From Martelella mediterranea DSM 17316 (GTDB lineage Bacteria; Pseudomonadota; Alphaproteobacteria; Rhizobiales; Rhizobiaceae), in assembly GCF_002043005.1 (NCBI RefSeq), contig NZ_CP020330.1:248001-312000 (forward strand): DNA of 64,000 bases, written 5' to 3'. Position 1 is the stretch's first letter; each line of letters begins with the position of its first letter. The notes beneath the pieces are model-generated. The model made no database searches. It saw only the letters and a program-made list of their open reading frames with translations, and had not been told where the DNA came from. Below, one piece after another: positions 38,281-46,307 of the stretch. Position numbers and translations under genes: made by a program.

Positions 38281-39738
38281 TCAGGCTTTCGTAACGGCGC
38301 GGATCGCCGGATAAAGCGCGCGGTAGCGCTGATAGGCCTCCTCGAAGGCGGCCTTGTGCGCGGTTTCCGGCTCCACCGTTTCGGCCGTCTTGGGCGGGGT
38401 GCAGACGGCGAGCGGATCGCCACCGGTTGCCGCCAGCATGCCGAGCCGGGCGGCGCCAAAGGCCGCGCCGAAATCGCCGTCGGCGGGAATGTCGATCGGC
38501 AGGTCGAGCGCGGTGGCCACCGCCTTCAGCCAGTAGCGCGAACGCGAGCCGCCGCCGATCGCGGTGATCCTTGAAAGCTCCGTGCCGGCGGAGCGCAGCG
38601 CCTCGAGATTGTCACGCAGCGCAAAGGCGACGCCTTCCATCACCGCGCGGGTCATGGCCGGGCGGTCGCTTTCATGGGCGAGACCGATGAAGGCGCCGCG
38701 GATCGCCGCGTCATTGTGCGGCGTGCGTTCGCCGGAAAGATAGGGCAGGAAGGTGACATCGCCAGGTGCCTGTAGCGTGTCGCCGACCTCGGTCGAAAGC
38801 TCCGCCGGGCTCTTGTCGGTGATCTTCGCGTACCAGTTCAGCGTATCGGTCGCCGACAGGATCACGCCCATCTGGTGCCATGTGCCGGGCAGCGCGTGGC
38901 AGAAGGCGTGGACCGCGCTTTCGGGCTTCGGGCGGTAGCGGTCGTTCGCCGCGAACAGCACGCCGGACGTGCCGAGCGAGACGAAAGCCGCGCCATCGGC
39001 AACCGTGCCCATGCCGCAGGCGGACGCCGCATTGTCGCCGGCCCCGCCGGCCACCACCACTGGCCCGGTCATGCCCCATTCTGCGGCAAGCGCGGATTTC
39101 AGCGTGCCGCCGACCTCCGAGCCTTCGACCAGCGCCGGCATCTGCGACCGAGACAGATCGGTGGCGGCAAGAAGCTCGTCCGACCAGTCGCGCTTTGCGG
39201 TATCGAGCCAGGAGGTGCCGGCCGAATCCGACATTTCGGAAATGTATTCGCCGGTCAGCCAGTAGCGCAGATAGTCCTTCGGCAGCAGCACCTTGCCGAC
39301 CTTGCCAAAAATCTCGGGTTCGTTCTTCTTCACCCAGACCAGTTTCGGCGCTGTGAAGCCCGGGAACACGATATTGCCGGTGATCGCGCGGAAGCGCGGA
39401 TCGTCATCAAGCTGGGCTGCCTCGACATGGGAACGGGTGTCGTTCCACAAAATGCAGGGCCGGAGCACCGCACCCTCCTTATCGAGGATCGTCGCGCCGT
39501 GCATGTGGCCGGAGAGGCCGATGCCCCTGACCGCCGCAAGCTCGCCGGGATGGCGTTCGGCAAGACGGCCGACGGCGATCCGGCAGGCATCGATCCAGTC
39601 CGCCGGGTTCTGCTCCGACCAGCCGTGATGCGGCCGCGCGACCGACAAGGCCGCATCGGCGCTGGCGATCACGGTCTGGCCGTCATCGATCAGCATGGCC
39701 TTCAGGCTGGAGGTTCCGAGATCGAGCCCGAGATACAT
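38281..39738 (-). CDS. xylB: Xylulokinase
   Basis: Phosphorylates D-xylulose with ATP, 485 aa. FGGY-family: N-terminal LGLDLGTSSLKAMLID, HGWSEQNPADW, the substrate-binding GHMHGATILD, GGAGDNAASACGMG, and C-terminal ITAIGGGSRSRYWLKAVA. 24 nt downstream of the LacI gene and 78 nt upstream of xylA. Confidence 0.97.
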   Translation of the reverse strand: MYLGLDLGTSSLKAMLIDDGQTVIASADAALSVARPHHGWSEQNPADWIDACRIAVGRLAERHPGELAAVRGIGLSGHMHGATILDKEGAVLRPCILWNDTRSHVEAAQLDDDPRFRAITGNIVFPGFTAPKLVWVKKNEPEIFGKVGKVLLPKDYLRYWLTGEYISEMSDSAGTSWLDTAKRDWSDELLAATDLSRSQMPALVEGSEVGGTLKSALAAEWGMTGPVVVAGGAGDNAASACGMGTVADGAAFVSLGTSGVLFAANDRYRPKPESAVHAFCHALPGTWHQMGVILSATDTLNWYAKITDKSPAELSTEVGDTLQAPGDVTFLPYLSGERTPHNDAAIRGAFIGLAHESDRPAMTRAVMEGVAFALRDNLEALRSAGTELSRITAIGGGSRSRYWLKAVATALDLPIDIPADGDFGAAFGAARLGMLAATGGDPLAVCTPPKTAETVEPETAHKAAFEEAYQRYRALYPAIRAVTKA

Positions 39739-39761
39739 GGCGTTCTTCCCTTTCCCGCCCC

Positions 39762-40790
39762 TCAGGGCAGATTGTCCTTGATGAAAATGTCGATGCGGAT
39801 GCGCTCCTGCGCGGCGATTACCGGCACGCCGTCGGCCTCGGCCTTCAGCACCCGGATCGCGCTTCTGACCTCATGGCCGGCATCCTGGTTCAGCACCGCG
39901 TCGAACAGGCCGTTTTCGAGCGCGGCGCGCGAATGTTCGGAAAGCTCGTGCGCGATCGTGACGATTTCGCGGCCATTCCCGCGCGCCTTTTCAAGTGCGG
40001 CGATCAGGCCGCGATTGCCCGCGCCCAGGCTGTAAATGCCGATGATATCCGGGTCGCGGGCCAGCGCCTCTTCCACCAGCCGTTCGGCAACCGCCGCATC
40101 GTCCCGGCCCTCCATAGGTGCGGTGAGCTGGAGGTTCGGAAAGTCGAGCGCCATGCCTTCGGAAAAACCGGAAAGCCGGTTCTGGTGGTCGCGCACCGAA
40201 AGCGAGCCAACGAGAATGGCGATGCTCCCGGCGCGCGGACCGATGAACCGGCCAAGCAGGGTCGCGGCGGTGCGACCCGCCGCCTGGTTGTCGACGCCGG
40301 CATAGTGATCGCGGCCGCTATCCTCCAGATCGGAGACCAGGGTGACGACCGGAATGCCCTTTTTCTTCAGAGCGCCGACGGCCGCGCGCACGGGATCGGC
40401 ATCGACCGCGACCAGCGCGATGCCGGCGGGCTCTTCCTCGCCCGCCGCGATCAGCGCTTTCGCCAGCGCATCGCCGTCAAAGGCCGGCACGTCGATAATG
40501 CTGATCTCGGTCCGTTCGATCCGCCCGCGTTCGCCGGCCTGTTCGACGGACGCGCGGAGCGCCGCCATGAAGGCGTTGTCGTTGAGCGGCAGGATGAAGG
40601 TAAAGGGATAGACCCGGCCCTTGGCGAGATTGGCGGCGGCGACATCGCGAACATAGCCGAGCGAGCGGATCGCCTCCTCGACCTTTGCCTTGGTCTTTTC
40701 GCGCACGCCGGGCCGGCCGTTCATGACGCGGTCCACGGTCGCCAGACTGACGCCTGCCTTGATGGCTATGTCATGCACTGTCGGGCGCAT
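39762..40790 (-). CDS. LacI family transcriptional regulator of the xylose genes
   Basis: 342 aa. N-terminal HTH TVHDIAIKAGVSLATVDRVMNGRPGVREKTKAKVEEAIRSLGY, hinge, and a type I periplasmic-binding-fold sensor domain with GRTAATLLGRFIG and later FDAVLNQDAGHEV. GGGGGGAG precedes ATG. It heads the minus-strand unit with xylB and xylA, and a near-perfect 20-bp palindrome with central CpG lies in its own promoter (40864-40883), so it probably represses itself and the xyl genes, with xylose or xylulose as inducer. Confidence 0.92.
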   Translation of the reverse strand: MRPTVHDIAIKAGVSLATVDRVMNGRPGVREKTKAKVEEAIRSLGYVRDVAAANLAKGRVYPFTFILPLNDNAFMAALRASVEQAGERGRIERTEISIIDVPAFDGDALAKALIAAGEEEPAGIALVAVDADPVRAAVGALKKKGIPVVTLVSDLEDSGRDHYAGVDNQAAGRTAATLLGRFIGPRAGSIAILVGSLSVRDHQNRLSGFSEGMALDFPNLQLTAPMEGRDDAAVAERLVEEALARDPDIIGIYSLGAGNRGLIAALEKARGNGREIVTIAHELSEHSRAALENGLFDAVLNQDAGHEVRSAIRVLKAEADGVPVIAAQERIRIDIFIKDNLP

Positions 40791-40863
40791 GTCTCCCCCC
40801 GCCTGACGATTTCCTCCGCGGTCCGCGGTCCGGACCTTGTTATGCCTCCCTTATAGCGCGCCG

Positions 40864-40883
40864 TTTGATGTACGTAAATCAAA
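40864..40883. promoter_or_regulatory. LacI-type operator of the xylR-xylB-xylA unit
   Basis: TTTGATGTACGTAAATCAAA is a 20-bp palindrome with one mismatch pair and a central CG, the classic LacI-family operator form. 74 nt before the LacI ATG and no other gene start nearby. Confidence 0.75.
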
Positions 40884-40919
40884 AATTCCCGCGACTAACT
40901 CTAGGCGTAGAAATTCACA

Positions 40920-42047
40920 TCAGAAACTGTCCTCGAACAGCTTGTTGAGCCGGCCGATGACGGCGATGGCGGGCGCATCGGTGCGCAACGCCTCGTTGAG
41001 CACATCGGAGGCCTCGCGCTGGAACCAGATATAGCCATTGTGGCGCGGCCGCATATAGGCGTGGGCGGCTGTATCGGCGATATTGCGATAGAAGCCGTTG
41101 ACGGCACCGTTGACGTCAAGGCTTTTCCAGCCATCGGCATGGCCCGGCTGACCGCCGGCTTCTGCATAGAGCGATGCCTGCACCGGCCCGCTGGCGATCC
41201 AGTAGGCATAGTCGATCGCCGCGTCGCGGTTTTCGCTGAAGGCGGAGACGGCGATACCCGTTCCGCCGAGCACCGATCCCGCCGGGCCGCGCTCGCCAAG
41301 GCCCGGCATATTGGCGAAGCCGAGCCGGTGGTGACGAAACCCGTCGCGCGCATAGAGCGCGTAGCCGGCGACATAGGGCGAGATGCTGGCCTGGGTATCG
41401 GGCGCCGAAAGCGCCTCCAGAACCCCGACCGGGTCCATCGCCTGATTGTCCTCGGGTACGAGCTGCGCAAGCTCGACCAGACGTTCATAGGCGGCAATGC
41501 CGTCATCTTCGTCGATCAGATTTCCCGCGCCGTCATTGCGGCAGGGCGTGCCGGCATTGGCGGCAAGGGTGAAAAATGTCAGCAGGTTGTGCGGCGGCCG
41601 CAGCGGCACCATCACGTGGCCGTCTTCGGCAAGCTTGATGAGGTCGTCCCAGTTGTCCGGCAAGCTCGGCGCGCGGTCGGGGCGGTAGGCCATGACCTGC
41701 GCGTCGACATCGATCGGAAACGCCCATTGATGCGCCTTGTAGTGAAAGGCCTCGAAGGCGCCGCCTACCGACCCCTTTTTCATCGCCTCGCGCTCATCCT
41801 CCCGGCCCTCGACATCGAGAGGCGCGAGGCAATTGTCGGTGGTGATCTGCCCGAGATGAGGATGATCGATGACGATCAGGTCATAGTCGCGGGCGATATC
41901 GACCGGCGTCAGATCCTCCAGTTCCTCAAGACCGGGCTTTTCCCACTTGACCTCGACGCCGGTCTTCTCGCGCCATTCATCCGCGCTCGCCGCCAGCGGC
42001 TCGAAGCCGCGCGGATGAGTCCAGGTCATGCCCTTCAAGGTCGTCAT
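40920..42047 (-). CDS. Family-1 solute-binding protein without a signal peptide
   Basis: 375 aa. Resembles extracellular solute-binding protein family 1 (MalE-like) throughout: FEPLAASADEWREKTGVEVKW, DLIVIDHPHLGQI, AFPIDVDAQVMAYRPD, GGTGIAVSAFSENRDAAIDYAYWIASGP. The N terminus MTTLKGMTWTHPRGF begins directly with the first strand of the domain, so it has no export signal and should stay in the cytoplasm. GGAG lies nine bases before the ATG; a GTG five codons upstream does not add a signal. No permease or ATPase is adjacent. Either a cytoplasmic binding or sensing protein, or a gene that lost its leader; function unknown. Confidence 0.82.
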   Translation of the reverse strand: MTTLKGMTWTHPRGFEPLAASADEWREKTGVEVKWEKPGLEELEDLTPVDIARDYDLIVIDHPHLGQITTDNCLAPLDVEGREDEREAMKKGSVGGAFEAFHYKAHQWAFPIDVDAQVMAYRPDRAPSLPDNWDDLIKLAEDGHVMVPLRPPHNLLTFFTLAANAGTPCRNDGAGNLIDEDDGIAAYERLVELAQLVPEDNQAMDPVGVLEALSAPDTQASISPYVAGYALYARDGFRHHRLGFANMPGLGERGPAGSVLGGTGIAVSAFSENRDAAIDYAYWIASGPVQASLYAEAGGQPGHADGWKSLDVNGAVNGFYRNIADTAAHAYMRPRHNGYIWFQREASDVLNEALRTDAPAIAVIGRLNKLFEDSF

Positions 42048-42195
42048 ACGGTCAAGCTCCACTCCAGCGCCGCACCGGCGGGCGCGATCCTGCTAAAAAT
42101 AACGGTTTCAGAAATTTCGTTAACAGCAGAAGAAAGCCGCTCGCGGGCGGAATGTTCCAAAGCGCCGGTATTATAGGCCCTACCGATGGGGCGCG

Positions 42196-42753
42196 TCATG
42201 GAGCGGCAAGCAGCCGCCGCACGACGAAGCCGACATCGGCGGGCTCGATGCGGCTGCCGGCATAGGCCCCGAACAGACCGTCGACGCAGGCAAGCACCAG
42301 GTCCGCGCGGCGGCTGGCCTGATCGCGCGGCCACCCTTCGCCGGCGAGCAATTCGGCGAGCCTTGCGGAAAGCCAGGCATTGATTTCCGCCAGCGCCTGT
42401 TCGGCGAAGGCCTCGGTATTGTCGAGAAGCTCGCCGGCATGCGGAGAGTTGCTCAGCAGCGCCGCCATGCGGGAATATTTGTTCTCCAGCGCCGCGGCCG
42501 CGCGCTCCACAGCGCTGCCGGGACCGTCCAGCGTTCTTTCGGCTTCCGCTTTCATATCACCCAGCACCGCGGCAAGCGTCGCCTGAAACACCGCCTCCTT
42601 GTCCGGGAAATAGGCATAGAGCGTGGGTTTGGCGACGCCCGCGCGCTTGGCGATGCCCTGCATGGTGGTGGCGCGCAGGCCGTTTGCCAGAAACTCGGCC
42701 TGGGCCGCCGCCAGTATTTTTTTCGTTCGCGCTTCTGATTTTGGAGCCGGCAC
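42196..42753 (-). CDS. TetR family transcriptional regulator
   Basis: 185 aa. HTH ILAAAQAEFLANGLRATTMQGIAKRAGVAKPTLYAYFPDKEAVFQATL is canonical. GTG start with AGAGGA six bases before. Divergent from the dihydroflavonol-reductase-like gene; the 41-bp nested palindrome between them is its likely operator. Confidence 0.93.
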   Translation of the reverse strand: MPAPKSEARTKKILAAAQAEFLANGLRATTMQGIAKRAGVAKPTLYAYFPDKEAVFQATLAAVLGDMKAEAERTLDGPGSAVERAAAALENKYSRMAALLSNSPHAGELLDNTEAFAEQALAEINAWLSARLAELLAGEGWPRDQASRRADLVLACVDGLFGAYAGSRIEPADVGFVVRRLLAAP

Positions 42754-42778
42754 TGTTTTTCCTCTTGCATATCGCCTA

Positions 42779-42819
42779 AATTGAACGATATGAACATATA
42801 TAGTTCAAAACGTTCAATT
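42779..42819. promoter_or_regulatory. Nested palindromic operator for TetR
   Basis: Outer arms AATTGAACG (42779-42787) and CGTTCAATT (42811-42819), inner arms TGAAC (42791-42795) and GTTCA (42803-42807), all perfect and centred on 42799. The TGAAC half-site therefore occurs four times with dyad symmetry, as for two repressor dimers. Confidence 0.8.
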
Positions 42820-42831
42820 ACGGAGTCCGAA

Positions 42832-43863
42832 ATGAACGATATTGTCCTTCTGACCGGCATTACCGGCTTTCTGGGCGGCCATATCGCCGTCGAACTTCTC
42901 AATGCCGGTTATAGCGTGCGCGGAAGCCTGCGCAATCCGGGCGCAAACGGGGAGCGGGCGGAAGCGACCCGCAAGGCGCTGGAAGAGGCCGGCGCCGACA
43001 CAGCGCGACTTGAATTCGTGACGCTCGACCTGACCGAGGACGAGGGCTGGTTTGACGCCGCGCACGGCGCCCGTTTCGTGATCCACAGCGCCTCGCCCTT
43101 CGTGACCACGATGCCGAAAGACCCCGACGAACTGGTCTACCCCGCCGTGAGCGGAACCGAACGGGCCCTGGGCGCTGCCAGACGGGCGGGCGTCGAGCGG
43201 GTGGTGCTGACGAGTTCCTCCGTCGCGATTGTCAACGGCCGGGGTCCGACGAGCAGGAAAAATGCGCTCGGCCCCGACGACTGGCCGAACCCGGATGAGG
43301 GCCGGCTCAACGCCTATCAGCTTTCCAAGGTGCTGGCCGAGCGCAAGGCATGGGAGATTGCCGAACATGATGGCCTTGCCCTTGCCGTCATCAATCCCGG
43401 CTTTATCCTGGGACCGCTGCTGGACGACGACCCGGGCACATCGGGCGCGCTGTTCGTCCGGCTGATGAAGGGCGATGTGCCGATGCTCCCGCGCCTTCAC
43501 CTGCATATGGTCGACGTCCGCGACCTCGCCCGCATTCATGTCGCGGCGCTGACGGCGCCGGATGCGCTCGGCAAACGCAATCCCGCCGCCTTTTTCGAGA
43601 TGGATATCGCCGGGCTCGCCGCGACGCTCGCCCGCGAAGTGCCAGAACGCGCCGACAGGATTCCGAAACGCAAGGCGCCCGACTTTCTCGTGCGCTTTCT
43701 GGCGCTGTTCGATGGCGATATCAGAGCCAATATCAACGAGCTCGGCTACGCGCCCGCGCTGGATTCAAGCCGCGGCGCTGCGCTTCTCGGCCGCCCGCCC
43801 CGTTCCGCCGACACCATGATCGGCGACATGGGCCGCTCGCTGGTCGCCCGGGGACTAGCCTGA
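42832..43863 (+). CDS. NAD-dependent epimerase/dehydratase family reductase (dihydroflavonol-4-reductase-like)
   Basis: 343 aa extended SDR. TGITGFLGGHIAVELL at residues 7-22, HSASPFVT, SSSVAIV with catalytic Ser, and YQLSKVLAER (YxxxK). These reductases act on aldehydes or ketones; the TetR control suggests induction by a toxic or exogenous compound. ATG at 42832 is preceded by CGGAG; earlier in-frame codons overlap the operator. Its stop overlaps the 3' end of the convergent DeoR gene by 9 nt. Confidence 0.88.
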   Translation: MNDIVLLTGITGFLGGHIAVELLNAGYSVRGSLRNPGANGERAEATRKALEEAGADTARLEFVTLDLTEDEGWFDAAHGARFVIHSASPFVTTMPKDPDELVYPAVSGTERALGAARRAGVERVVLTSSSVAIVNGRGPTSRKNALGPDDWPNPDEGRLNAYQLSKVLAERKAWEIAEHDGLALAVINPGFILGPLLDDDPGTSGALFVRLMKGDVPMLPRLHLHMVDVRDLARIHVAALTAPDALGKRNPAAFFEMDIAGLAATLAREVPERADRIPKRKAPDFLVRFLALFDGDIRANINELGYAPALDSSRGAALLGRPPRSADTMIGDMGRSLVARGLA

Positions 43864-44721
43864 AGCGGCAACCTGCCGCCCGCCCGACACCACCACGTCC
43901 GTCCCCCATTCCCGGCAGCGTTCGGCAAGCGGCGCGGCAAGCGGCTGGTCGGTGAAGAAGGTGGCGATATCGGCAAGGCTTGCAATGCGCGCCGGCGCGG
44001 TGCGGGCGAATTTGGAATGGTCGGCGACCAGCACGGTTTTTCTGGCCCGGCGGATCGCTGTCTGGCTGACGCCGACCTCCATCATGTCGAAATCCAGAAG
44101 GTCGCCATCGCCATCGATCGCCGAACAGCCGATCACGGCGAGATCGAACTTGAACTGCTCGACGATGCGGTTGGCAAGCGGCCCCACCAGCCCGCCATCG
44201 GCGCGGCGCAACTGCCCCCCGGCCACCACGATCTCGCAGCCGGGATTGGCGACCAGGATATTGGCGACATTGATGTTGTTGGTGACGACGACAAGGTTCT
44301 TGTGGCCGAGCAGCCTCGCCGCCACCGCCTCCATCGTCGTGCCGATATTCATGAAGATCGCGGCGTTTTCCGGGATCGCCGCGGCGCAGGCCTCGGCAAT
44401 CGCCGCCTTTTCGGCGGCATAGAGCGCCCGGCGGTCGTCATAGCCGATATTGGCGGTCCCCGACGGCAGCACCGCGCCGCCGTGAACGCGGGTGAGCTTG
44501 CCCCTTTCGGAAAGCGTCAGCAGATCGCGGCGGATGGTCTGCACGGTGACGCCGAGGCGTCTTGCGGCATCCTCGGCCACAATCCGGCCCTCTTCGCGGG
44601 CCATCTGCATCAGATCGTCAAGGCGGAACGTTTGCGACACGGCCTTCCCCGGTTTGGCCGTGGCTTTCACGGCGCGTTCACTCTCTTTCGCAAAAGAGGC
44701 ATTTTTCGCCGCGTTTTGCAA
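43855..44721 (-). CDS. DeoR family transcriptional regulator
   Basis: 288 aa as read from a TTG. HTH RLDDLMQMAREEGRIVAEDAARRLGVTVQTIRRDLLTLSERGKLTRVHGGAV and a DeoR sensor domain with FMNIGTTMEAVA and VVTNNINVANIL (sugar-phosphate-binding style). Start uncertain: the Ala/Lys-rich first 28 residues could be trimmed to a GTG at codon 18 or 28. No sugar operon adjoins, so its target is not seen. Overlaps the convergent reductase gene by 9 nt. Confidence 0.88.
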   Translation of the reverse strand: MQNAAKNASFAKESERAVKATAKPGKAVSQTFRLDDLMQMAREEGRIVAEDAARRLGVTVQTIRRDLLTLSERGKLTRVHGGAVLPSGTANIGYDDRRALYAAEKAAIAEACAAAIPENAAIFMNIGTTMEAVAARLLGHKNLVVVTNNINVANILVANPGCEIVVAGGQLRRADGGLVGPLANRIVEQFKFDLAVIGCSAIDGDGDLLDFDMMEVGVSQTAIRRARKTVLVADHSKFARTAPARIASLADIATFFTDQPLAAPLAERCREWGTDVVVSGGRQVAASG

Positions 44722-44833
44722 CGGTTTGAACCGGTTATGCGTTGAACGGTGGCGCTGACGGTATTTTGCCTTGATCGCGCGGCTGAAACACTGTCAAAAG
44801 CGATAAGCCAGCTTCAACGGACGGGAAGATAAA

Positions 44834-46090
44834 GTGAGCGGACTTGAAACAGCCATCAGGACAGCGCTGGAAAACACGGACCGGCGGGACGCCAACCAGC
44901 GCGCCCGGGTCTATCAATCCGCACGGCAGGCGCTTGAAAAGGGCCTTGCCAACCAGAACATAACCGAGCCCGGCGCGGTTGCCCGCCAGCGCCGGAGGCT
45001 CGATGACATCATCACCGCGATCGAACAGGAAGAGGCCGCCGCCGCCCGCAAGGCGCGCGAGGCCCAGAAGGCCCCTGCCCGGCCTGTGTTTGACGATCCC
45101 TTCGCCGTTGGCCGCGCGCCGGAAAAACCGGCCCCCTCGCTCGAAGACGAGATCGGCGCGATCACGCCCGGTGACAGCTTTACCGCCGAACCGGCTTTCG
45201 AGGCGGAACCGGACGCCCATTTCGCCTACCCCGAAAGCCCGGTGATCGCCTCGGAGGAGGCCGACAATGTCGATTTCACCGAGGCCGGCTTCACCATGGC
45301 GCCGCAGGTGGAAAGCGGTCATCTGGACCGCGAGGCGCTGTCGCCGATGGGCGATATCGCGGTGACGGACGAGGATCGTGCGCCGCTTGCCGGCAGCGTG
45401 AAGGCCGACCCGCGCCCGCGCCGCATGACGCGCAAACAGCGCAAGGCGGCAGCGAAGGCCGAGAGGCACCAGAAGCCGGTGCGGCGGCGGCGGACGCTGA
45501 CCGCTGTGATGATCGGCGTGATCCTGATCGCCTTCCTTCTGCTCGGCGGATGGTGGGTGGTCGATTCCAATTTCGCGCTCAACCCCGAACGCCTCGATAC
45601 CGCCGTTCCCAATCCCGCCCCGCGCATCGAGGCCGAGGATTTCGAAGGCGCTTCGGGTTGGACCACGATCTTCCAGCCGGGCACGGCGAATGTGCTGACG
45701 CCCGGTTCGCAGGCAAGTCTTGAGACCGTTACATTCGATGATGCCCCCGCCGTCGAGATTGCCTCCAATGCGACCGGCGATGCCGGCGCGGTGGCAATCG
45801 CGCTGCCGGTCGCCGTGCGAAACATGCTGGAAAGCGGACCCGTGCTGATCGAGATCAGCTCGGTCGCGCCCGATGGCGGCGGCCAGCCGGTCGGCATCTA
45901 TTGCGCCGACGGCACGATCGAGGGTTGCCAGCGCCACCGCTTCACCGCCACCGCCCATCGCGACAGCATGGTCATCCGGCTCGATCCGAGCCAGGGCGTA
46001 CTGCCGAGCCGGCTGATGATTTTAAGCGACCTCAACGGCGCCGGCGCGCCGCTCGACATCTTCGCCATCCGCGCGCGCGAAGCCGAGTAA
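44834..46090 (+). CDS. Conserved single-pass membrane protein of unknown function
   Basis: 418 aa. N-terminal helical region (1-70) with coiled-coil-prone RARVYQSARQALEKGL and RQRRRLDDIITAIEQEE; acidic low-complexity linker (75-190), a basic stretch RRMTRKQRKAAAKAERHQK, one transmembrane helix (about 220-245, MIGVILIAFLLLGGWWVV), then a periplasmic domain to the end with two Cys (YCADGTIEGCQ). GTG start with GGAAG before it. Family of rhizobial proteins not assigned a function; I do not recognise a catalytic motif. Followed by a good terminator. Confidence 0.8.
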   Translation: MSGLETAIRTALENTDRRDANQRARVYQSARQALEKGLANQNITEPGAVARQRRRLDDIITAIEQEEAAAARKAREAQKAPARPVFDDPFAVGRAPEKPAPSLEDEIGAITPGDSFTAEPAFEAEPDAHFAYPESPVIASEEADNVDFTEAGFTMAPQVESGHLDREALSPMGDIAVTDEDRAPLAGSVKADPRPRRMTRKQRKAAAKAERHQKPVRRRRTLTAVMIGVILIAFLLLGGWWVVDSNFALNPERLDTAVPNPAPRIEAEDFEGASGWTTIFQPGTANVLTPGSQASLETVTFDDAPAVEIASNATGDAGAVAIALPVAVRNMLESGPVLIEISSVAPDGGGQPVGIYCADGTIEGCQRHRFTATAHRDSMVIRLDPSQGVLPSRLMILSDLNGAGAPLDIFAIRAREAE

Positions 46091-46114
46091 GGCTCCCACC
46101 CGCCTCCCCAGCCC

Positions 46115-46145
46115 GAGCCGCCATTCCGGCGGCTCTTTCTTTTTG
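46115..46145 (+). terminator. Rho-independent terminator
   Basis: GAGCCGCC / GGCGGCTC stem (46115-46122, 46128-46135), loop ATTCC, followed by TTTCTTTTTG. Ends the membrane-protein gene transcript. Confidence 0.9.
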
Positions 46146-46307
46146 TGCGACCAGAGCGTTTCGCGCACCCATTTTTTCATTTCGGTAATTTTTTCGGGCA
46201 GTATCGTGTCCCGAACGGCCATTGATGGGGAGAGCAAGGCCGGCGTTGACGCAGAGGAGCGTCACGTCGCCGGCCGCAAGAACAATTCGGCTATGGAGGA
46301 GGCCCGC

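Noticed and set aside
42100..42122. Short inverted repeat TAACG / CGTTA before the leaderless binding-protein gene
   Set aside because: Only five base pairs with a 13-nt spacer; not distinguishable from chance.
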